From NCBI GenBank assembly GCA_021234155.1, contig JAJEKV010000021.1, positions 16,445,563 through 16,509,562 on the forward strand: a stretch of DNA of 64,000 bases, in the 5' to 3' direction. A program made the translations under genes and the position numbers. The notes beneath the pieces are model-generated. The model made no database searches. It had not been told where the DNA came from and saw nothing but the letters and a program-made list of their open reading frames with translations. Positions 11,700-22,120 of this stretch are shown in pieces (position 1 is the stretch's first letter; every line of letters starts with the position of its first letter). The DNA is from Isoetes taiwanensis. Lineage: Eukaryota; Streptophyta; Lycopodiopsida; Isoetales; Isoetaceae.

Positions 11700-12223
11700 G
11701 CCATTTTTTTGTTATCAATCTTTCCACTGCGACTCATGATAAAAGGACAAGGTCATGTAGCTATGGAGGACCTTCCTGCCAGACATCCAAGCGCTACCGA
11801 ATTAATGGAACGGTATTTCTGAGGCTTAGGATAGCTTCAAACTCGCCGTTATATTATGTTAAACTCTTAATATAACGGCACTTCCTTTATGTTAGAATAA
11901 CATAACCAGGAGATTTCACTTCTCAATGGCAGTTACAGTAAAAATTAACATAACAATAACTGTTAGAGATGGCTTCAGACTGCATTGCATCCTTCTGTTA
12001 GATTAAAGATTAGCATAATAGAAATTGTTTAAGATTGCTTCACACTGCAGAACGCTGTTAGATTAGATCAAAAACTAGTATAACAGTTGCCGTTAAAGAT
12101 TGATTCTTACTGAATCCCGCTATTAGCCCAAACAAGCTTGAACAGAAGACAGATTCAAGCGGACATAAAAGCCATCTTTAAACTAAAAGCCATCTTTGGA
12201 CTCCACGTCCTTAGCATATAACA
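11700..12223 (-). mobile_element. 3' LTR region of the - strand Ty3/gypsy derivative
   Basis: On the - strand the purine tract is followed by TGTTATATGCTAAGGACGTG, which matches the sequence upstream of gag beginning at 14474. This marks the LTR start at 12223. Further in are degenerate repeats of about 65 bases (11930-12110) built around GTTAGATTAAAGATTAG and GATTGCTTCACACTGCAG. The far end of the LTR was not found; about 11700 is a guess. Confidence 0.5.
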
Positions 12224-12236
12224 TTCCCCCCCTCTT
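12224..12236 (-). promoter_or_regulatory. Polypurine tract of the - strand Ty3/gypsy element
   Basis: On the - strand AAGAGGGGGGGAA lies directly before the LTR start, the usual place and composition for plus-strand priming. Confidence 0.7.
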
Positions 12237-12237
12237 G

Positions 12238-14270
12238 ACATTGCAGCAGTCCTCTGCTGCAAAAGGGTGTCTAAATACCTTTAGCCATCTGAGCATAATC
12301 CTTCCTTGGCCCTCGCTTAGGCCGGCTAGCAGAAGCCTGTGCTTGGACTTCCTCTTGTCTCTCGGCTTCCTTTGCTTTCCGATCTTTATATTCCTTAAGA
12401 ATATCCGGATAACTTCTAAAACATTGCCACGCACCCATGAAGCGTCCTCCAAAGGTTTGTGAGCGAACTTAACCAAATATTGTCTTGAACCACTAGTGGA
12501 TTTATCCGCCAAAATTGTTTCCGGCTCTAGAACTTCGGAATCATCAATCAATTCTGGCTCAGTTAACCTCCCAAGTTGAGGTAACTCCTTACCATGATAA
12601 GCCTTTAGGAATGACACATTCACTACATCATGCATTTTCCAACCTTGAGGCAATCTTAATTGATATGCATTCTCATTGACCACTTTAATAACTTGAAATG
12701 GTCCATGGAAACGGTCGCCAACTTAAGATCCTTCTTGCGCGTATCTTTCTTAAAATGGCCTTTATGGATCCTCATCCATACCCAATCTCCTTCCTTAAAA
12801 ACCATTGGTTGCCGCAACTTAGATGATTTATTTGCAAAGGAAGCTTGAGCATCTCGAATACGAGCTTGTAGCTTGTTTCTGGATGAAAAGCAGTGGAGAA
12901 CCTTAACTCTGTTCCCAATTGCATAAACAATGCCTTCCAAAATTTACTGGTAAACTTTGTATCATGATCGGATACAATAATCTTTGGCAATCCATGTAGC
13001 CTAAATATCTCTTTGATAAAGAGCGTAGCCGCACTATAAGCCGTCAACTTATCCGAACAAGGAATAAAATAAGCGTGCTTAGTTAAACAATCAACAATTG
13101 TCCAAATGACAGTGTTCTTGCGAGAATTTGGAGGAAGACCAACAATAAAATCCATAGTGATTTGCTCCCACTTTGCCTCCGGAATAGGCAAGGATAAAGG
13201 AACACCATGAGGTTTCTTGTTCGCTTTCTTTATCCGTTGACAAGTAACACAATGACGAATATAAACCAAGACATCTCTCCGCAATCCAGGCCAAATAAAA
13301 TATGGTTCAAGCTTTGCCAAAGTTGCCCCCACGCCCCGATGACCCGCAGTAGGTGCATCATGGACTTCTCTAAGAATAAGTGACCGAAAGTCTCGAACAA
13401 TGCATAGCTTTGGACCTTTATATAAGAACCCATTAATGATCTTATACCCATATGCATTGCCACTTTGAGCCAACAACCAAATATCCTTATAATCATGGTC
13501 AGTGGCATACAACGGCTTCATTTCCTCCAAATGGTTGGATTGTGTTATAGAAAGAGAACAAACTGCATAACGCCTACTCAAAGCATCAGCTACAACATTC
13601 TCTTTACCAGGACGATAATCCACTGAGAAATCGTATTGCTGCATAAAAGCAATCCATTTCAACTGCCTTTCCGATAATGTTTTCTGTGAAACAATGTGCC
13701 TAATGCTTTGGTGGTCAGTCAAAATATGAACTGTCGACCCTAAAAGATAGTGTCGCCACACTTTCAAAGCATGAATGACAGCCAGAAATTCCTTATCATA
13801 AACACTATATCTACTTTCTGTGTCAGAAAACTTCCGACTTTCATAAGCAATAGGATGACCATCCTGCATCAAAACTGCGCCCAAAGCCATACCACTTGCA
13901 TCCACACATAACAAGAAAGGTAGACCAAACGTTGGCAAACGCAGAACAGCGTCATCCTTAGTCTTAGCAAAATATGAATTCAAATCCCGTAGCCATGCGA
14001 AAAGTTCATCCGCATCACTAGTAGCAGCGGAATACGTTTTGAATTCAATTTTGACATTGGCACCCATTTTGATGCCACTAAGTGGGCGCCCTGCAGCTTG
14101 CTGCAACTGCGCCACCTGTGCTCGCAGAGAATCCAACTCGTGCAGCTCAGCAATTCGAGCTCGGCAGCTGCAAGCTTTTCTCTCATGAGCGAATTGTCAT
14201 GCTCTAACTCAAAAACTTTTTCCTTGAGTTCCTCGTCCTCAAAGTTAATATTGGCAGGAGAACCGGCCAT
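12238..14270 (-). pseudogene. Ty3/gypsy chromovirus deletion derivative: gag N-terminus joined to RNase H, integrase, chromodomain
   Basis: The start at 14270 encodes MAGSPANINFEDEELKEKV, a coiled coil, with a frameshift near 14140. The frame 14136-12772 (454 codons) then runs from gag (ELFAWLRDLNSYFAK) directly into RNase H (VLRLP then CVDASG). Protease and all of RT are missing at a junction near 13950. RNase H (TDHQSIRHI) and the spacer (PGKENVVADALSRR) are intact. Integrase has the HHCC zinc site (CVTCQ), D in TMDFIVG and D in SDHDTKF. The frame is lost after FHPETS near 12890, so the third catalytic residue is deleted. A further frame (12683-12183) has GDWVW-type sequence upstream and a chromodomain (VLEPETILADK ... 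YLVKF ... SWV). This is typical of chromoviruses. Confidence 0.88.
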
Positions 14271-14299
14271 TACGCTATCTCACCACCCAATCACGAGCC

Positions 14300-14474
14300 C
14301 TCAGCTAAGACACAGCTGCCCCAGAGCTCTCCCCCGAGCTACTATATAGCATGCACGCCCCCTTTGGTCCTTCTTTGGACCAAAGGCTCTCTTTGGACCA
14401 TAGGCCCTCTTTGGACTAAAATCCATCTTTGGACTAAAAGCCATCTTTGGACTCCACGTCCTTAGCATATAGCA
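14300..14474 (-). mobile_element. 5' LTR (or its remnant) of the - strand Ty3/gypsy derivative
   Basis: On the - strand this begins TGCTATATGCTAAGGACGTG, the counterpart of the 3' LTR start at 12223. It holds four to five degenerate copies of a unit with TTTGGAC (read on +) and a CTATATAG box near 14345 that could serve as TATA. Only about 200 bases separate the LTR start from gag, so the LTR is either very short or internally deleted. I see no clear primer-binding site. Confidence 0.5.
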
Positions 14475-14479
14475 TGATA

Positions 14480-14950
14480 TTAGAAGGAAAATACTGATTT
14501 TGCAATCTTGGATGAGCTTTCAGGCACGATTCTTTTATGCTACCAAAAACAATCATAAAACTGTAAAGAACTGATCCTTCATGTTACAAGGAGCTACTGT
14601 GCACTGTAAAATCATCTACAAGCATCAAATCCTCGATCAGAGACCTCCGGAAATGCTTTAGGGCTGCCCAAAGCGCGATCTTCCGCCTTCGATCCTTCTT
14701 AACGGAGCTTAAGGGATGGTCTGTGGCAGGGGCTAAGTTAGGACGGGAAATTTTTAGGGCCAGTTAGCTGCCATTTAGATTTAACCTAACGGAAACCCAA
14801 TATGAAGCAGAGTTAAGATGCACCGTTTGCCTAACTGTACCGCTAAGTTTTAATCCCTTCCTAATTTAACAGCAAATCCTAACGGCACTAATGTGAAGGC
14901 CAGTTAGCTCGATTTTCTTAACATAACGGGATTTAACCCCTCAGTGTGAA
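14480..14950. other. No gene; sequence resembles parts of the retroelement LTR
   Basis: Phrases such as AACATAACGG and CTAACGGCA recur and resemble 11830-12100, so this may be older LTR material. No coding frame was seen. Confidence 0.35.
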
Positions 14951-14970
14951 GTGGCCCTTATATCTTCTGA

Positions 14971-15165
14971 TCAAGGTAAATCCAACTTCTGCATCTTCAT
15001 CCTTTCTAATCCTGCTTTCGATCTGGACTCCAGCCTACTCTTGTCCAATCCAACTGCCGAATCCATCTGCACATTTACTTCAGGGACTTCAAGCAAATCT
15101 GCTGGACATATGCAAAAACACAGCAACCATAAAGAAGAGTTGCTCAATGCCTGCATGCCACTTTG
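14971..15165 (-). other. Possible host exon, gene unknown
   Basis: On the - strand a pyrimidine-rich acceptor (TTTGCATATGTCCAGCAG) is followed by a frame reading DLLEVPEVNVQMDSAVGLDK and ending KMQKLDLP before a stop. It lies on the same strand as the possible exon at 11505-11660, with the retrotransposon between them. No family recognised; this could be chance. Confidence 0.3.
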
Positions 15166-15299
15166 CCCCATGCTAGTACGAAAAACACACAAGAGAAATA
15201 CATGCAGGACATTACCATTGAAAGATAAAAATGTTGAGCGAGAAAAAATGATGGGTGCGCTCATTAAATACATACTTTATACATAGAACTAGATACATG

Positions 15300-15777
15300 C
15301 TCTGAATCATATGAAAACCACTACAAAAAAACGGTATAAATTTACGTTTTGCGCGACGAATCATTTTTTATGATATTAGTATGATGTCATAGCTTCTGCT
15401 ATGCTAGATAATGGTTAACCTATTATCTGGCAACATCGTCAAATTTGCCAACTCGAAAACAACTACCCCCAAGAAAACAACTTCCATGCCCGCAATCCTC
15501 CTGAAAGTTCGCTACTTATTCCACACTTGTTCTACTTTGCCAAAACCATATTCCCAAAGACCTTCCCCTTTCTTCTCTTAATTTGTTTTTGCCGCTTCCA
15601 AAGCTTTTCCTCTTTCCTTATGTTAATAACGTCGTTTCCAATCGACCATTAACATTTTCATTGCCACTTCTTCTTTTTTTTTAAATGTATGATCACCATT
15701 CTTTCCTTTTTATGCACAGTTAACCATTAAAACGATGAGAAGAATGGCATGAAACAAACGAGATGGAACCTCATTAG
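15300..15777. other. No gene seen
   Basis: AT-rich sequence without a convincing frame or repeat. It precedes the CNGC exon and could be intron. Confidence 0.4.
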
Positions 15778-15890
15778 GGCGAACAACTTTTGGGACCGGT
15801 CAAGTGGTTATAAATACTAGACAAACTGTGAAAAGATATTTATTACGAGACTTTTGGTTGGACATTATTGCTGCCTTACCTCTTCCACAG
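15778..15890 (+). pseudogene. Single exon of a plant cyclic-nucleotide-gated channel (CNGC)
   Basis: An open frame between an acceptor-like CTCATTAG (ending at 15777) and a donor CAG/GTAGGT (15890/15891) encodes FGTGQVVINTRQTVKRYL, then LRDFWLDIIAALPLPQ. The pattern RYL-x2-DF-x2-D-x2-A-x-LPLPQ, cut right after LPLPQ, is the conserved S2-S3 region of plant CNGCs (Ca-permeable plasma-membrane channels). I recall an intron at this place in the family. No neighbouring CNGC exons were found within 5 kb on either side, so it is either a captured or stranded exon or part of a gene with very long introns. The pore and CNB domains are absent. Confidence 0.65.
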
Positions 15891-16139
15891 GTAGGTAACC
15901 CTGCATTCCTTATTCTTCAATCTCTCAATTCTTTGGCCATCCACCAAAAATGTTTTGGGCATATTCATATGGGAAAATACAAATATGTTTTTCACCATCG
16001 AAAAAATAAGAAGTAACAATGACCATCAGATCATGAAATATGCCTGTAATATGTTATAAGATTACCTAAATCCAACCTCCCCTTAATGAATTGTCCCTTA
16101 ATAGGGGGCAATCCAATAAAAAAGAAACTCACTACAATC

Positions 16140-17260
16140 TCTCTTTTGCAGGAAGGGCGGGGCTCTTATTGCAAGCTCAGTGCATGCTAGCACCTGTAGT
16201 TACTTCTCCTCAATCTTTATAGCTAATAAGGGTAAAGAGATAAAGAATTGTCTTAGAGATTTTTTATGTAGTGGCATGCACTTTATCAATTGACAGGAGA
16301 TCACTCATACTAAGAAAGGAGGAGGCATGGGCTTTAAATTCTTAATTAAACAGAGTCAGACTTTGGGTGTTAAATACATATGGACAACAATTAATGGCTG
16401 GCACTCACCTGCCATGAATTTTATCAGGTACTGGCTCTACCAGCAATAAGCCTTCGGGGATGAGAAAATATGCACATAAGCTTCCAATCTCGACCTACTA
16501 TCTTTTTAAGAGTGGAGCTAATACTTATCCTCTAATGAGAAGACTATTTAGTGTCTGGGAGGAATAGTAGAGGGTTTGAACATAAAGAAGTTAACTTTGA
16601 TAGTGCCACCTTCTCTCTTTTCTGGTCCTCCCATTTTTGCCAAAGATAATGATGTCTGCTAGGGTATAAAGCGCCCTTTCATATAGAAACGTACCGCCTG
16701 GAAAGAATGGAGAGAAATCTTTCTGGTAAAGGTGCCGATAAATATATTTTTGATACCATCATGACTGTGGCCAAAACTCAAGATGAATGTAGTGTTTCTA
16801 GAAACTCTAGATATAGTATGATTGCTTCTGCTAAATCTCTTCATCACCGAGATAATTGGCAAATCTCTAATGAGTAACATTTTAGCCAATGCATGGAAGT
16901 CTTATTCTCAACCAAAAATTCAAGCCTTCATTTGGAGATGTCTTCATCAAGCAATCTCTGCCAATGAGACTATGTATGAACCATATAGCTAACATCTCCC
17001 CGTGATGCAAACTTTGTGGACATTGTGTTGAAGCAGTCTCACATATCTTCGATTGCTCGAAAGTCAGAGACTTTTGGGGATGCCTAGTAGCTATCTATCA
17101 AGCAAGGGTATAACATTAGTAGTTGGACAAATCCCATGGATGTACTAAGGGAACAAATAAATTCTTGAACATTGTAAGACAAACAACATACTGGGTAATT
17201 TGGAAGCACATGAATATGTAGCATAATAACAGGAGGTTTTCTTTGTGTTTTTATACGCTT
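16140..17260 (+). pseudogene. LINE ORF2 C-terminus with zinc-binding domain
   Basis: A GGGMGFKFLIKQSQTLGVKYIW trace (about 16318-16380) is the conserved post-RT segment of plant LINEs. Then KIQAFIWRCLHQAISANET (16920-16975) and CKLCGHCVEAVSHIFDCSKV (about 17008-17070) form the LINE zinc-binding domain (zf-RVT type: C-x2-C ... H-x3-C). YWVIWKHMN near 17190 marks the C-terminus. Stops and frameshifts break it. A related 3' end is present at 19240-19600. Confidence 0.75.
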
Positions 17261-17337
17261 TTCACTAAGGTTTTCCTATGATTTCGTGATGTATTCAAAT
17301 GGATGTACTAATGCGTACATCTAGAGTGCACCATTTC

Positions 17338-17530
17338 TGAGCCATTGATTTTAGCCTTTTTTTTTCAATGGTCAACAACCAATGGCTCACAACAAAAGCC
17401 CTTTTTTTGTGCGTGTGGTGCATAATGGGCACATGAAGGGCCATTGATTTTAGCCTTTTTTTTTCAATGGTCAACAACCAATGGCTCACAACAAAAGCCC
17501 TCTTTTTGTGTATGTGGTGCATATGAAGGG
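17338..17530. repeat. Tandem duplication, about 100-bp unit
   Basis: The segment starting GCCATTGATTTTAGCC and running through TTTCAATGGTCAACAACCAA to the phrase GTGGTGCAT occurs twice, starting near 17340 and 17440, with few differences. Inside each unit ATTGATTTTAGCC and the ...GGTCAACAACCAATGG... string carry short inverted pairs. Confidence 0.85.
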
Positions 17531-17597
17531 CTTGAAGGGCGCATGTAGTGCAGTTTCCCCGCCGGCAACATATTTCTTATCATAACTTTTGATCCAG

Positions 17598-17711
17598 AGC
17601 TCTGTTTGAGATGATTTTTATTGCGTTGGAAAGCTCTCTCTGAGATCTTTTTGATGCTCTGTTTGAGATGATTTTTATTGCGTTGGAAAGCTCTCTCTGA
17701 GATCTTTTTGA
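17598..17711. repeat. Perfect or near-perfect 57-bp tandem duplication
   Basis: The unit beginning GCTCTGTTTGAGATG and ending GATCTTTTTGAT is present twice back to back (17598-17654 and 17655-17711). A second small duplication of about 29 bases (GGCCAAAGGCTGCTGTTAAA...) lies at about 17987-18047. Confidence 0.9.
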
Positions 17712-17897
17712 TAGTATATGATATGGATATGTTTGGTTAAGTTATCTATGCTAAAACAGCAAATTTTCGGCCGGGTTTGGTAGGCTTTCACATCCTACCA
17801 ACTGATTAATACAGGATTGCGCTAATGGATATTGTTTTGTGGCTCATTCCGAATGAAGCTTGCAAAAAATTACCGTGCATTTTTAGATTTTGAGGCA

Positions 17898-18283
17898 GTT
17901 ATTAAGCAAATTCCAAGGCTTCTAGATCCTCGTGCTAACAAGCAGAAAAGTTTCCCACTTTGGTTTCTCACCACAAGAATCCATGGAGGCCAAAGGCTGC
18001 TGTTAAATTCCAGTTGAAGGCCAAAGGCTGCTGTTAAATTCCAGTTGAAAAATGTTTGCGTATGGGTGTTGCAAACTTTATGACTTTCAGAATAATGGGA
18101 TCAATTTGCTCTATCTTTATGGTAACTTTTACTTATGTTCTATTTGTTTTATTGTGATCAAATTCAAAAGCTACAGGTGATGAAAGCCTCGAATGAATTC
18201 TAGTTTTTTTCTGGTTTGAATTCTAAAATTTTTGTCACACCTGGGACGTCCCTAAGGTCTCAAGGGGCAAAAAAAAGTTTTTG
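17898..18283 (+). repeat. Dispersed repeat, copy 2
   Basis: Partner of 3313-3660 in the same orientation, again directly followed by the fold-back element. It contains the local 29-bp duplication that the other copy lacks. No coding content recognised. Confidence 0.75.
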
Positions 18284-18885
18284 CAACACAAACCATTAAC
18301 ATCCAACATATAAAAATTAAATCCCCAACACATAACAACCAACACACATAACAACCATTGACATTACAACCAACACATAACTACCATTGACATTAATTAA
18401 CACAACCATTGGGTCCAACACATTTAAATTAAAATCCCCTTAAACCCCCTTTAGTTTGGGTGCATATTCACACGGGGTGACGTAGGGGCAAATGAGAGCC
18501 CTCATAATTGTATTTTTGCACGCATTTAAATCAACACCATATAGTATTCCGCTTGAAATCTTATAGTATTTTGCGAATTTTGTTATACAGTATAGCAAAT
18601 TTTGTACTTGCATACCCCACAAACGAGGAACTTTACATACGGTGTAGATTAAGGAATAAGGGGTGAATATGTCTATCCAACAGCTCTCGTTGCCCGGAGT
18701 CACCCCCCGTGTGAATATGCACCCAAACCAAAGGGGGTTTAAGGGGGATTTTAATTTAAATGTGTTGGACCCAATGGTTGTGTTAATTAATGTCAATGGT
18801 AGTTATGTGTTGGTTGTTAATGTCAATGGTTGTTATGTGTTGGAAGATTTAATTTTTATATGTTGGATGTTAATGGTTTGTGTTG
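18284..18885. mobile_element. Fold-back MITE-like element, most complete copy
   Basis: The left arm (18284-18480) and right arm (18699-18885) are inverted copies of each other, each about 190-200 bases. Both contain CAACACAAACCATTAACATC (or its complement) at the outer end and the CCCCTTAAACCCCCTTT / AAAGGGGGTTTAAGGGGG motif at the inner end. A central segment of about 210 bases is also found, inverted, at 35.88-36.09 kb. There is no transposase, so it would be non-autonomous. The exact ends and target duplication are uncertain because the sequence just outside is shared with another repeat. Confidence 0.8.
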
Positions 18886-18900
18886 GATGTTGATGTTATA

Positions 18901-19600
18901 ATTGGATCAAAGCCTCCTTTCAAATTGAATTATCTAAGATTACTATGTCTCATAAGAATAAGATGCAAGATAAAGAGGATAGGAATAAGATGCAAGATTC
19001 TGGCAAATTTGAGGGTTTATATAAGGTTTTTGTTTGTGTTGATATTTTGCTTACTAATAACCACTTCTTGCTAATGCTAACAACGTTGACAACCAGAATA
19101 AATTGTAAACCACAGCTTGAGGATTCGTCCGGCATATGCATTATAGCTATCTTTACGAATGGGCAACTTTGGTCCCTTTATCCTATTATCACCTACAATT
19201 TGCTAAAAGTGAAACCTTTTCTAGAATTAAAACGTTTTCTGCTAACTAAAATGGTTTTAGGGGAACAAATAAATTCTTGAACTCTGTAAGACAAACAACA
19301 TTCTAGATAATTTGGAAGCACGTGAATAGAGTAAATTGTAGACTTGATGTTACTTGGATCGAAGTCTCTTTCCAAATTGAATTATCTAAGATTGTTATGT
19401 CTCATACCAATGAGATGCACATTGTTTCGCTACCTTCACCATCTATATTGCATATACTACCTTCATTATCTATATTGCATATACTGCATATATTCTATCT
19501 CCTTTCACTCCCATCCCTAGGGTATGCCCTTCGAGCAACACCCAAAAAAAATAAAAAAATAAAAAATAAAAAAAAAAATAAATAATAATAATAATGTTAA
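18901..19600 (+). mobile_element. LINE 3'-end fragment with A-rich tail
   Basis: 19258-19330 repeats the C-terminal LINE sequence seen at 17150-17220 (the GGGAACAAATAAATTCTTGAA region and AATTTGGAAGCAC). The fragment closes with CCTAGGGTATGCCCTTCGAG and an A-rich tail with TAA repeats (about 19544-19594), a common end for plant LINEs. An internal duplication places CAAATTGAATTATCTAAGAT at about 18919 and 19372. Confidence 0.6.
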
Positions 19601-20500
19601 CCTTTACTTTTCTACACCCGAAACTCCTAAAAAACAATCACAGCAGTCCATGTAACACCAAACCAACCTACTAAAGAATTAAATAAATAGGTATTCAACA
19701 AACACAGCAACTAAATATGGACAGATTTTATGGTCCAACCCGGCCTATTAAAGAGAGTTATAAAAATAGATAATGGATGGGACACGGATATAATTAAATA
19801 GATAAATAAACAAGAGAGTTATGAAATTCAGCTGCACTAGCAGTCCTTCGGATACCTGAAAGAGGTTGGCGCTTATCCAATAAACAAAAGTTTCCAATGG
19901 TGGTTAGATTTTTGTTATGTCACGTTATCTCATCTTTATAGTTACATTAAGCAATTTATATCAGCAGCAATTGTGCACTCACATCAGCTTCAAAATTGGA
20001 ATGAAAGAAAACCAGCATAAAATATCGCAACATCAAGGTGGTACTATGGCAGGTTCTTAATTCATCCTTAGTAGGAGGAATGAACATCAATAATAGACAT
20101 CAGGATATTCTTTCCTTGTATCCAGTCAAGAACAATGTTCTTCAACATAATGGCTCATCAAGAGCTGAACCTGGATATCAACACAGAAATAATACATGAC
20201 AATAAAAACATGACTCTATGCACGCCAGCATATCATAATTGGCAACAGGATGGAATGGTCCACTTGCAATTGGCAACACAGCTATTTAAAAGACGTTCAA
20301 ACCAGGCCATTATAGAACCACATATGTCCAAACTCTCCAGCCAATCTTGCTTGAGAGAGAGGGAAGAGAGTGCACATGCCTGGATGGTCCAAGCTTTTCC
20401 ATGATTAATCCAACTTGCGCCAATCCGTATCTGTGCATTCATCATCAGCCAAAAAATTAAATCAAAACATTTGATACTTAGAGATTTACTGGATTTACCT
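19601..20500. other. Intergenic and 3'-flank of the PP2C gene
   Basis: No convincing frame. It presumably holds the 3' UTR and terminator of the PP2C gene on the - strand; no specific signal can be assigned. Confidence 0.4.
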
Positions 20501-21577
20501 TCATTGAAAGCGAACAACAATGCATGAAATGTCATCTTTGCTACGTCGTCCTACAGCCTCGTCTACCAGGCGTTTAGCAGCTAATTCGGGATCTTCTATG
20601 TTCCGTATAATATTTACAGCATCAATGTTGTTGATTACCTAAAGTCCATAACATGGATAAGCCCTCTTACTACTTCCAATCAGTCAAAAAACAAGTAAAG
20701 GAGTAAACTGAGACCTTCCAAACCCCATCACTAGCCAGAATAAGAAATTCAGTATCCTCATCTATTTCCTCTTCTGTAATATCAGGATCAGCACTCAAAT
20801 GCTCTTTCAGACTCTTATCTCCAAAGACGCGAGCCACAGCAAGCTGCCCATCAACACGTGGTACATCTCCTGTTCATGACTTTATTTTAATAGTTGCCTC
20901 TAACAGGCAAACATATTATGTTCAGAATTACTATGATTACCTGGTAAGATTACAACCCTGCCACCTCTTTTCTCAATAAGTTCTCTTTCTGATGGTTTGC
21001 TCGGTTCATGGTCCACAGAAAGCTGAATTGGAACGCCGCTTCGGCACAGCACTGCCCTAGAATCTCCAACATTCGCTACCAAAAGTTTTTTGCCATCAAT
21101 GATGATTGCAGTAACAGCAGTAGAACCTCCTCTTCCTAATGACTCAGAATTATCTAAGATTGTGTTGTCTGTATTATGGTATGCCTTTATGACGGCCGTG
21201 TGTGGGTCAGTCCAGAATCCCTCCTGCGTAAGTTTGTTTCAAGCTGAAGGGGTTACAGCCTGAAAGATTAAAAGCATATTGGATTAAAAGAAACATACCT
21301 GAGTAAGGATATTATCAAACAAATTGTCCTTAAGGTAAGAAGCCACGCTGGGTCCTACATGTCCATCATATATAGCATAGAGTCCAAGTTCGTAATTATC
21401 CACTTGCTTAAACTCTGCAACATAATAGTCTTCCATAGGATGTCTTGCCTTGCCCTTAAGTGCTGCAAATCCATGAGTAATCGAGCCATGAAAGGAACAA
21501 CTCTGCCCCCCTCCTACTTGTGCTGCCGGATGACTAAAGGAATTCGAATACATCTTTGAAGCAGCCTGCAGAGTCAT
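20501..21577 (-). CDS. Protein phosphatase 2C (PPM family), complete four-exon gene
   Basis: Coding exons on the - strand: 21577-21299, 21223-20941, 20869-20715 and 20638-20501. All introns have GT-AG ends and the frame stays open, giving 284 codons. PP2C motifs appear in order: metal-binding ED in [16 protein letters not shown] in [61 protein letters not shown] and [10 protein letters not shown]. These supply the Asp residues for the two Mg/Mn ions of a Ser/Thr phosphatase. The size fits the short cytosolic or nuclear plant PP2Cs without an N-terminal extension. The usual Ser of the LAVSRAFGD-type motif is Ala here. An acceptor at 21566 suggests a leader intron, in which case translation starts at the Met at 21553 (276 aa). 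This is the only complete host gene in the window. Confidence 0.93.
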
Positions 21578-22120
21578 TTAAGCACGTAAGGAACATTTCT
21601 TCTGATCTAATCCACAGCCATAAGCCATGTGAGGGAAATATACAGGATTCAAGTCAGGATAGGTACTTGGCAGATTTTATGAATAAGGCATATCGTGTGT
21701 TCATAGAGATAATTCAGCATCTTGATTAATTGTTCGAACTCCAAACTTGTGTTACCTTTTGAGCGCGTTTAAAGAATGCAATGCAGAAGCGTCCTGTGTG
21801 TCTCAAGCATTTCAGCATCTCAGAAAACATGTATATGTATATATATCAGATTTGATGATTTGACCCTTGTGCCCAGCACGGGGGATGAATAACTTCGAAA
21901 TTGTGCATTTGCTTCCCAAACTTGGGCTGGAAATTTCCCTATAGAATTAAGCATTCATGGGTAGCGCATGGACGTAGGAAGGAAAAGACAAAGAGCTGCA
22001 AAAGTAACTCACCTGAAGTTCCGAGATACTTCGAGAGAGACTCGGATTTTTTTTCGCATAAATCTTACCCAATAGCAAATAAGAAGCTCCAAATCAAATC
22101 ATCCTTCTCTGAAGACTACT
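21565..22120 (-). other. PP2C 5' leader: probable non-coding exon and leader intron
   Basis: On the - strand a strong donor, TTCAG/GTGAGT, occurs at 22013/22012. It pairs with the acceptor CTCTGCAG at 21566, just after the first possible ATG. Splicing removes that ATG and leaves the Met at 21553 as start. The upstream exon frame has an in-frame TGA before it, so it does not extend the protein. The upstream limit (about 22120 or further) and the promoter were not identified. Confidence 0.55.

Noticed and set aside
17302-17329. Possible Helitron 3' end (hairpin followed by CTAG)
   Set aside because: The base after CTAG is A, not the T expected at a Helitron border. The loop is short and the sequence is better explained as a LINE 3' end.
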